10,381 nucleotides of DNA, taken from NCBI GenBank assembly GCA_044235825.1, contig JBIIHL010000044.1, positions 1 to 10,381 of the forward strand. The letters run 5' to 3'. The notes below the pieces were generated by a model that saw only the letters and a program-made list of their open reading frames with translations, ran no database searches and was not told the DNA's origin. This stretch comes from CANGYM01 sp044235825. Lineage in GTDB: Bacteria > Pseudomonadota > Alphaproteobacteria > JAJTHO01 > CANGYM01. Shown in pieces: positions 7,491 through 10,381 of this stretch (position 1 is its first letter; every line of letters begins with the position of its first letter). Position numbers and translations under genes: made by a program.

Positions 7491-8656
7491 GGCTGACCTC
7501 CCACAGGGGTTGACGTCGTCACCGGCGCAGGCGCGGCCTTTTTCTGAACCTCAGGCAGGGGCAGATAGGGCACAACACCCGATCCGCCGCCTTTGCCATC
7601 CACGACGATGGTTTTGGCGTTTTGCAAAATGTCTTCCAGTGTTTCCAAATACAAACGGCGGGACGTGACGTCTTTGCTGTCTTTATAGGCGTTATAGACG
7701 GCGGAAAAGCGTTTCGCATCCCCCTCGGCTTTGCTGACGACCTGCTGGCGATAGGCTTCGGCCTCTTGAACCAACTTCACCGCTTCTCCTCGCGCCACGG
7801 GCAGAACAGAGTTTCGGTAGGCTTCGGCTTGGTTGCGGCTTTTTTCCTTGTCCGCGCGGGACCGCTGAACATCGTTAAAGGAATCAATGACCGAAGGCGG
7901 CGGGGCCACATCCAGCAGCTGAACGTTTTTCACCAAAACCCCCGTGCCATAACTGTCCATGCGGGTTTGAATGGCGGCCATGGCCTCTTGTTCGATTTCA
8001 CGGCGGCGCTCGGTCAGGGCGGCCACAATGGGCTTTTTCCCCACAACCTCGCGCAGGACACTTTCGGACACGGTTTTCACCGCAATTTCAGGATCACGCA
8101 CGTTAAACAAATAATCCCCGCCGCTTTTGATGCGCCAGAACACAATAAAATCAATATCCACGATGTTTTCATCACCGGTGAGCATCATGCCCTCGTCCGG
8201 AACATCCTCCCGCGCACTGCGGTCCGCATAGTTACTAAAGCCTCGAGCGCCCTCCGTCGAAGCCGGACGAAAGCCGATGGTGATCCGGTTTTCCCGTGTC
8301 ACCACGGGGCGTTCCACGGACCCGATGGGATAGGGCCAGTAATAATGTAAGCCTGGGGGGGACGGCTCGGCCTCGTTCGTCCATTTGCCGAACAGCATTT
8401 CAATGCCCACCTGATCGGATTCCACGCGGTAAAATCCGGACAGCAACCACAACGCCACCGACGCCATCAGCAACAAAGCCACCAGATTGCCGGTATACCC
8501 GCCGGTGGGCAGGGGGTTTTTGAAATTGCCCTTGAGTTTATTGATCAGATCATCCAAATTGATGGGGTCTTTTGATGAAGGGGGTGGGCCGCCAAAGGGC
8601 CGTTTTGGGCCACCGCCGCCGCTGTATTGGCCCCAAGGGCCGCCGCCGTTTGTCAT
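7487..8656 (-). CDS. hflK: HflK, SPFH-family modulator of FtsH protease
   Basis: HflK is the larger subunit of the HflKC complex that encloses FtsH in the inner membrane. The 389-residue protein has a glycine/proline-rich cytoplasmic N-terminus (NGGGPWGQYSGGGGPKRPFG), a single membrane helix at about 57-76, and then the SPFH domain beginning YRVESDQVGIEMLFGKW. The core includes PPGLHYYWPYPIGSVE near 100-115, LTGDENIVDIDFIVFWRI near 159-176 and VKNVQLLDVAPPPSVIDSF near 242-260. A long alanine/glutamate-rich helix (about 265-325) follows, and a proline/alanine-rich tail ends the protein. The start is fixed by AGGAA six bases upstream. It is the first gene of the minus-strand unit, with a promoter candidate immediately before it. 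Confidence 0.97.
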   Translation of the reverse strand: MTNGGGPWGQYSGGGGPKRPFGGPPPSSKDPINLDDLINKLKGNFKNPLPTGGYTGNLVALLLMASVALWLLSGFYRVESDQVGIEMLFGKWTNEAEPSPPGLHYYWPYPIGSVERPVVTRENRITIGFRPASTEGARGFSNYADRSAREDVPDEGMMLTGDENIVDIDFIVFWRIKSGGDYLFNVRDPEIAVKTVSESVLREVVGKKPIVAALTERRREIEQEAMAAIQTRMDSYGTGVLVKNVQLLDVAPPPSVIDSFNDVQRSRADKEKSRNQAEAYRNSVLPVARGEAVKLVQEAEAYRQQVVSKAEGDAKRFSAVYNAYKDSKDVTSRRLYLETLEDILQNAKTIVVDGKGGGSGVVPYLPLPEVQKKAAPAPVTTSTPVGGQP

Positions 8657-8662
8657 GTTGGA

Positions 8663-8667
8663 TTCCT
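8663..8667 (-). promoter_or_regulatory. Ribosome-binding site of hflK
   Basis: AGGAA on the minus strand, six bases before the hflK ATG. It supports the chosen start for the first gene of the operon. Confidence 0.7.
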
Positions 8668-8688
8668 GCAGAACAGTTAACGTGTTTC

Positions 8689-8718
8689 TATTTGGACCAG
8701 CCGCGCCCGCCCTGTCAA
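8689..8718 (-). promoter_or_regulatory. Probable sigma-70-type promoter of the hflK-hflC-nuoJKLMN-livH unit
   Basis: On the minus strand there is a perfect TTGACA (8713-8718), an 18-base GC-rich spacer and CAAATA (8689-8694) as a weaker -10. Transcription would begin near 8682 and leave a leader of about 25 bases that contains the hflK ribosome-binding site. An A/T tract (TTTTTTTTAAAA) sits about 17 bases upstream of the -35 and could act as an UP element. No other comparable promoter was seen inside the eight-gene unit, so this one probably serves all of it. The -10 match is imperfect, so the call is likely rather than certain. Confidence 0.55.
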
Positions 8719-8774
8719 CACCCCAGACAAAGCCGTTTTAAAAAAAACCTGTTTTGTGGCGGGAAAGACGCATT

Positions 8775-8800
8775 GCATTCCCTAAAAAAATAGGGTATGC
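8775..8800. repeat. Near-perfect inverted repeat (GCATNCCCTA arms, six-A centre) between hflK and tRNA-Thr
   Basis: The arms GCATTCCCTA and TAGGGTATGC pair at nine of ten positions around AAAAAA. The element lies between the two divergent transcription units, about 20 bases before the tRNA. It overlaps a weak plus-strand promoter possibility (TTGCAT at 8773-8778, 17-base spacer, TATGCA at 8796-8801) that would start just ahead of the tRNA. It could be an operator for the tRNA or hflK promoter. It lacks a following T run, so it does not look like a terminator. Confidence 0.5.
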
Positions 8801-8820
8801 ACTGCCCACACCCTGTCAGT

Positions 8821-8895
8821 GCTGCCGTGGCTCAGGGGTAGAGCACGTCCTTGGTAAGGACGGGGTCGGAGGTTCGATTCCTCTCGGCAGCACCA
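8821..8895 (+). tRNA. tRNA-Thr (anticodon GGT), CCA encoded
   Basis: A complete cloverleaf can be drawn. The acceptor stem GCTGCCG (8821-8827) pairs with CGGCAGC (8885-8891). The D stem is GCTC/GAGC (8830-8833 with 8841-8844) around a 7-base loop. The anticodon stem CGTCC/GGACG (8846-8850 with 8858-8862) encloses TTGGTAA, giving anticodon GGT at 8853-8855, which reads ACC and ACT threonine codons. The variable loop is five bases (GGGTC). The T arm is GGAGG/CCTCT with loop TTCGATT. The discriminator A is at 8892, followed by an encoded CCA at 8893-8895. All stems are intact, with one G-T pair in the T stem. It is transcribed away from hflK. tRNA genes are common integration sites, and the genes that follow have an accessory character. 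Confidence 0.97.
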
Positions 8896-8929
8896 GGTTT
8901 TGGCTTGTGCCCCGTTTTCCTTTATTCCC

Positions 8930-8958
8930 TTGCTATTTGTACGCAATTCGCGTATGAT
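8930..8958 (+). promoter_or_regulatory. Promoter of the toxin-antitoxin operon
   Basis: TTGCTA (8930-8935), a 17-base spacer and TATGAT (8953-8958) make a good sigma-70-type promoter. The expected start of transcription, near 8965, falls at the ATG at 8966, so the toxin mRNA may have little or no leader. The 5' half of the -10 overlaps the palindrome at 8940-8954. Confidence 0.6.
8940..8954. promoter_or_regulatory. Palindromic operator candidate for toxin-antitoxin autoregulation
   Basis: TACGC-AATTC-GCGTA is a perfect five-base inverted repeat lying in the spacer and the edge of the -10 of the toxin-antitoxin promoter. HigA-type antitoxins commonly bind palindromes in this position and repress their own operon; applying that here is inference. 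A second short inverted repeat, ATGAT-TGTC-ATCAT (8954-8967), follows at once and covers the start codons. Confidence 0.5.
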
Positions 8959-8965
8959 TGTCATC

Positions 8966-9334
8966 ATGAAGCCTTGCAGACGACACGCCCTTGCTGAAAC
9001 AGATTCGTTCACGAAACGGGCCACGTCTTTGTGGTCTGAGAGTGAAATTGATGCCATGAAAGATTACCTTTCTCTGAATCCTTTGGTGGGGGATGAGATT
9101 CCAGGGACGGGAGGCGTCAGAAAAATGAGATGGACCCGCCCAGGCATGGGAAAGCGCGGTGGGGCTCGGATCATTTACTATTTTTACGATGAAACTGCCC
9201 CCATTTACCTGCTGTGGGCTTATGCCAAAAATCAGCAAGGTGACTTAAAGCCAAGCGAAAAAGAGGCCGTGACAAAGGCAGCAGAAATTTTTAAAGCCAT
9301 GGCGAAATCGAAAAGGAGGACGTACCATGATTGA
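8966..9334 (+). CDS. RelE/HigB2-family toxin of a type II toxin-antitoxin system
   Basis: This is a 122-residue RelE-superfamily toxin of the HigB2 kind, which in studied members binds ribosomes and cuts mRNA. The diagnostic core is visible at residues 46-75: PGTGGVRKMRW, a short basic stretch, then GKRGGARIIYYFYD. It is followed by YLLWAYAKNQQGDLKPSEKE, the usual C-terminal strand and helix. The start at 8966 is preferred because the protein then begins MKPCRRHALAETDSF and has family length. An ATG at 8954 lies inside the -10 box, and a TTG at 8900 would add an unconserved extension upstream of the promoter. No Shine-Dalgarno sequence precedes 8966, consistent with a leaderless message. The gene overlaps its antitoxin by eight bases, in the toxin-first order typical of higBA systems. 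Confidence 0.88.
   Translation: MKPCRRHALAETDSFTKRATSLWSESEIDAMKDYLSLNPLVGDEIPGTGGVRKMRWTRPGMGKRGGARIIYYFYDETAPIYLLWAYAKNQQGDLKPSEKEAVTKAAEIFKAMAKSKRRTYHD
9314..9320 (+). promoter_or_regulatory. Strong ribosome-binding site of the antitoxin
   Basis: AAGGAGG inside the end of the toxin gene, about six bases before the antitoxin ATG. It contrasts with the toxin, which has none; this would favour making more antitoxin than toxin from one message. Confidence 0.75.
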
Positions 9335-9668
9335 TGAAAAAGAAGAAATGAGTGAAATGGCAAAGGGTATCCTTGCGGGGCTGGAGGAAGCCATCGCGCA
9401 CATGCGGGGCGAGCCCACCAACGTTCGACTCACCCATTACATTTGCGCGGACGCCAAGGTCATTCGGGAACATTTGGACATGAGCCAGCGGGAATTTTCG
9501 GAAACCTATGGCATTCCCTTGGCCACGCTGCAAAACTGGGAACAGGGGCGGAATCGTCCGGACAAAACGGCCTCGGCCTATCTGTGGTCCATTGCGAAAT
9601 TGCCTGATGAAATCAAGGTTGCGCAAGAATCCATTAGGCAAGAGACTCAACGGGCGGAAGCGGTTTAG
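9327..9668 (+). CDS. HigA2-like XRE-family antitoxin
   Basis: This 113-residue protein is the expected antitoxin: a DNA-binding repressor that neutralises the toxin encoded just upstream. The N-terminal 40 residues (MIDEKEEMSEMAKGILAGLE and onward) probably provide toxin contact. Residues about 43-97 form an XRE/Cro-type helix-turn-helix, with AKVIREHLDMSQREFSETYG followed by PLATLQNWEQGRNRPD, the family's WEQGRxxP signature. The start is fixed by a strong AAGGAGG. Its first eight bases overlap the toxin's end. It likely represses the shared promoter through the palindrome at 8940-8954. GC content here is high, like the core genome, unlike the AT-rich gene downstream. Confidence 0.88.
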   Translation: MIDEKEEMSEMAKGILAGLEEAIAHMRGEPTNVRLTHYICADAKVIREHLDMSQREFSETYGIPLATLQNWEQGRNRPDKTASAYLWSIAKLPDEIKVAQESIRQETQRAEAV

Positions 9669-9755
9669 GATAGAAAATTGATGCCGTTGATGTTTTTGTG
9701 TGGTTGGGTTGGGGGGGGGATTGCTCTTGGTAGTGTTGGGGTTTTTCTACTCACT

Positions 9756-9787
9756 ACTCCCCACTCCCCACTCCCCACTCCCCACTC
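9756..9787. repeat. Tandem ACTCCCC heptamer array with G-quadruplex potential on the minus strand
   Basis: Four exact copies of ACTCCCC (9756-9783) and a partial fifth (ACTC), followed by a run of nine C. On the minus strand the array contains four GGGG tracts separated by three-base AGT loops (9759-9783), a textbook G-quadruplex motif. It lies in the 277-base stretch between the antitoxin and the AT-rich gene. Similar C-rich heptamer repeats (CCCCAGT/CCCCAAT) are known in filamentous cyanobacteria, so the class is familiar but the occurrence here is notable. Confidence 0.9.
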
Positions 9788-9818
9788 ACCACCCCCCCCC
9801 TCAGACCCAAAACCCGTT

Positions 9819-9866
9819 CATCCTCCCCCCAGTGTTGGGGGTGGGTGCCTTTCAGGGACTTTTTTT
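9819..9866 (+). terminator. Terminator-like hairpin cluster downstream of the antitoxin
   Basis: A strong C-rich/G-rich stem (9819-9831 with 9836-9847, loop GTGT, one T-T mismatch and one unpaired C) is followed by a smaller alternative stem (GTGCCT/AGGGAC, 9845-9859, one mismatch) that leads directly into seven T (9860-9866). Together they could end the toxin-antitoxin transcript before the next promoter. The strongest stem is separated from the T run, so the call is moderate. Confidence 0.4.
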
Positions 9867-9884
9867 AAAGTAAAAAAACTCTTT

Positions 9885-9912
9885 TTGATTTTTCCGGTAT
9901 TTTGGATATGAT
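9885..9912 (+). promoter_or_regulatory. Promoter candidate for the AT-rich gene
   Basis: TTGATT (9885-9890), a 16-base spacer and TATGAT (9907-9912), with transcription expected near 9920 and a leader of about 26 bases to the ATG at 9946. TTTGAT one base earlier would give a 17-base spacer. The -10 is embedded in the palindrome at 9903-9918. Confidence 0.5.
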
Positions 9913-9918
9913 TATCCA
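9903..9918. promoter_or_regulatory. Perfect palindrome over the -10 of the AT-rich gene
   Basis: TGGATA-TGAT-TATCCA is a perfect six-base inverted repeat with a four-base centre, covering the whole -10 box. This geometry suits repressor binding. No matching regulator can be assigned from the window. Confidence 0.5.
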
Positions 9919-9945
9919 TATTGTTTGAGAAAACTGGCTCCAAAA

Positions 9946-10290
9946 ATGGAAATTATTTATTGTCCCCGTGACTTAAGGGAGTCTTTGCTAAAAGTTGTTG
10001 CTTCCTTAAACGTAGCTGAGGTCCCTCTTTACTCTGGTTATGATGATCCCCAAAGATATGATTTTGATTTTTCAATCATGAAAGAGTCCTTGAACAAAGG
10101 CGATTCCTTGATTGTAACGTTAGAGCCAGAAGGATATCCAAAATTGTGTCTAAAAGTTTATCCCAACACGATTTCATTATTCGATGAAAAATTAGAAAAT
10201 GGTAAAACAGCTTTGAACTTGTTCAAAAAACCATTGTGCATGGAGGTTCTTGAGAGAGAAAAAAAGATTCCCCCCAGGGTTATTCAGTAA
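9946..10290 (+). CDS. Hypothetical protein, AT-rich, unrecognised
   Basis: I do not recognise this 114-residue product. It begins MEIIYCPRDLRESLLKVVAS and is soluble by inspection: no signal peptide, no membrane helix, a mix of charged and hydrophobic segments. Visible segments include YDDPQRYDFDFSIMKESL near 32-49, then LIVTLEPEGYPKLCLKVYP, suggesting a small alpha/beta fold, and a basic C-terminus. The ATG at 9946 is preferred over a TTG at 9925, which would sit right at the expected transcription start. There is no clear Shine-Dalgarno sequence; GAGAAAA, some 14 bases upstream, is the nearest purine stretch. Base composition is about 37% GC over the 300 bases counted, well below the neighbouring genes, which suggests acquisition by transfer. 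The small size, own promoter and accessory surroundings would fit an immunity or regulatory protein, but nothing in the sequence shows it. Confidence 0.6.
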   Translation: MEIIYCPRDLRESLLKVVASLNVAEVPLYSGYDDPQRYDFDFSIMKESLNKGDSLIVTLEPEGYPKLCLKVYPNTISLFDEKLENGKTALNLFKKPLCMEVLEREKKIPPRVIQ

Positions 10291-10357
10291 ACCCAACCAA
10301 ATGTTTGTGTTTTTGGTGAGATGTGGGTTATAGGTGGTGTAAAAAAAGGGGTGCACC

Positions 10358-10381
10358 ATGGGCGCAAAAGTGAAAAGGAAT
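10358..10381 (+). CDS. Possible start of a further gene, cut by the right edge
   Basis: An ATG at 10358 opens a frame of eight codons (MGAKVKRN) to the end of the window. It is preceded by AAAGGGG at 10345-10351, six bases upstream, a good ribosome-binding site. The basic start is compatible with many families and no function can be suggested. Confidence 0.4.

Larger units (their letters stand above)
9701..10299. repeat. Ten-base inverted repeats flanking the heptamer array and AT-rich gene
   Basis: TGGTTGGGTT at 9701-9710 and its exact reverse complement at 10290-10299 bracket the non-coding repeat region and the AT-rich gene. The right copy begins at the last base of the stop codon of that gene. 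No duplicated target site or transposase was seen, and the sequence is simple (G/T only), so the pairing may be chance. Confidence 0.35.

Noticed and set aside
7622..8350. Plus-strand open frame of 242 codons opposite hflK
   Set aside because: Antisense to hflK with no recognisable domain and no promoter or ribosome-binding site of note.
8900..8965. Extended toxin start at a TTG upstream
   Set aside because: It lies before the likely promoter, five bases after the tRNA, and adds residues not expected in the family.
9756..9800. CRISPR-like array
   Set aside because: The seven-base units are contiguous with no spacers; this is a simple tandem repeat.
9678..9911. Open frame of 77 codons across the heptamer array
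   Set aside because: The product is low-complexity (PHSPLPTPHSPPPP) because it translates the repeat, has no ribosome-binding site, and runs through the terminator-like hairpins and the next promoter.
10291..10329. Imperfect stem-loop after the AT-rich gene (ACCCA-A-CCAAA with TTTGG-TGAGATG-TGGGT) as a terminator
   Set aside because: The stem is interrupted by a one-base and a seven-base bulge and is not followed by a T run.
8896..10381. Duplicate of the tRNA-Thr 3' end as an attachment site
   Set aside because: No copy of the T-arm/acceptor sequence was seen downstream within the window, so an integration boundary cannot be claimed.

Overview
The window looks like chromosomal DNA from an alphaproteobacterium. 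The grounds are the NuoJ C-terminal tail (GVRRQNIAQQNARRAQ), the NuoK signature LAVNINFVAFS, the style of the HflK/HflC pair, and a generally GC-rich coding sequence (about 55-65% GC in most lines counted by hand). I cannot name the genus.

Region 1 (1-8656, all minus strand, read right to left) is one tightly packed transcription unit: hflK - hflC - nuoJ - nuoK - nuoL - nuoM - nuoN - livH (cut by the left edge). Gaps run from a 4-base overlap to 14 bases. The only convincing promoter lies ahead of hflK, a TTGACA -35 box with a weaker -10. HflK and HflC form the membrane SPFH complex that surrounds and restrains the FtsH protease. NuoJ, K, L, M and N are the hydrophobic proton-channel subunits of NADH:ubiquinone oxidoreductase (complex I). 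LivH is a branched-chain amino-acid ABC permease. The nuo set starts at J: nuoA-I are not here, so the complex I genes are split or rearranged in this genome, and the membrane-protein quality-control genes sit directly upstream.

Region 2 (8657-8895) is a divergent intergenic stretch holding the hflK promoter, a near-perfect inverted repeat, and a complete plus-strand tRNA-Thr(GGT) gene with encoded CCA.

Region 3 (8896-10381, plus strand) has an accessory character. A HigB2/HigA2-type toxin-antitoxin pair follows the tRNA, with a well-formed promoter and a palindromic operator candidate; the promoter may leave the toxin mRNA almost leaderless. Next comes 277 bases with no credible gene, containing an ACTCCCC heptamer array (a canonical G-quadruplex motif on the minus strand) and a terminator-like hairpin cluster. 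An AT-rich (about 37% GC) unrecognised gene of 114 codons follows, with its own promoter and palindrome, and then the first eight codons of another gene at the right edge. A 10-base inverted repeat flanks the heptamer array and the AT-rich gene. No integrase, transposase, CRISPR array or tRNA-derived attachment-site duplicate is visible.
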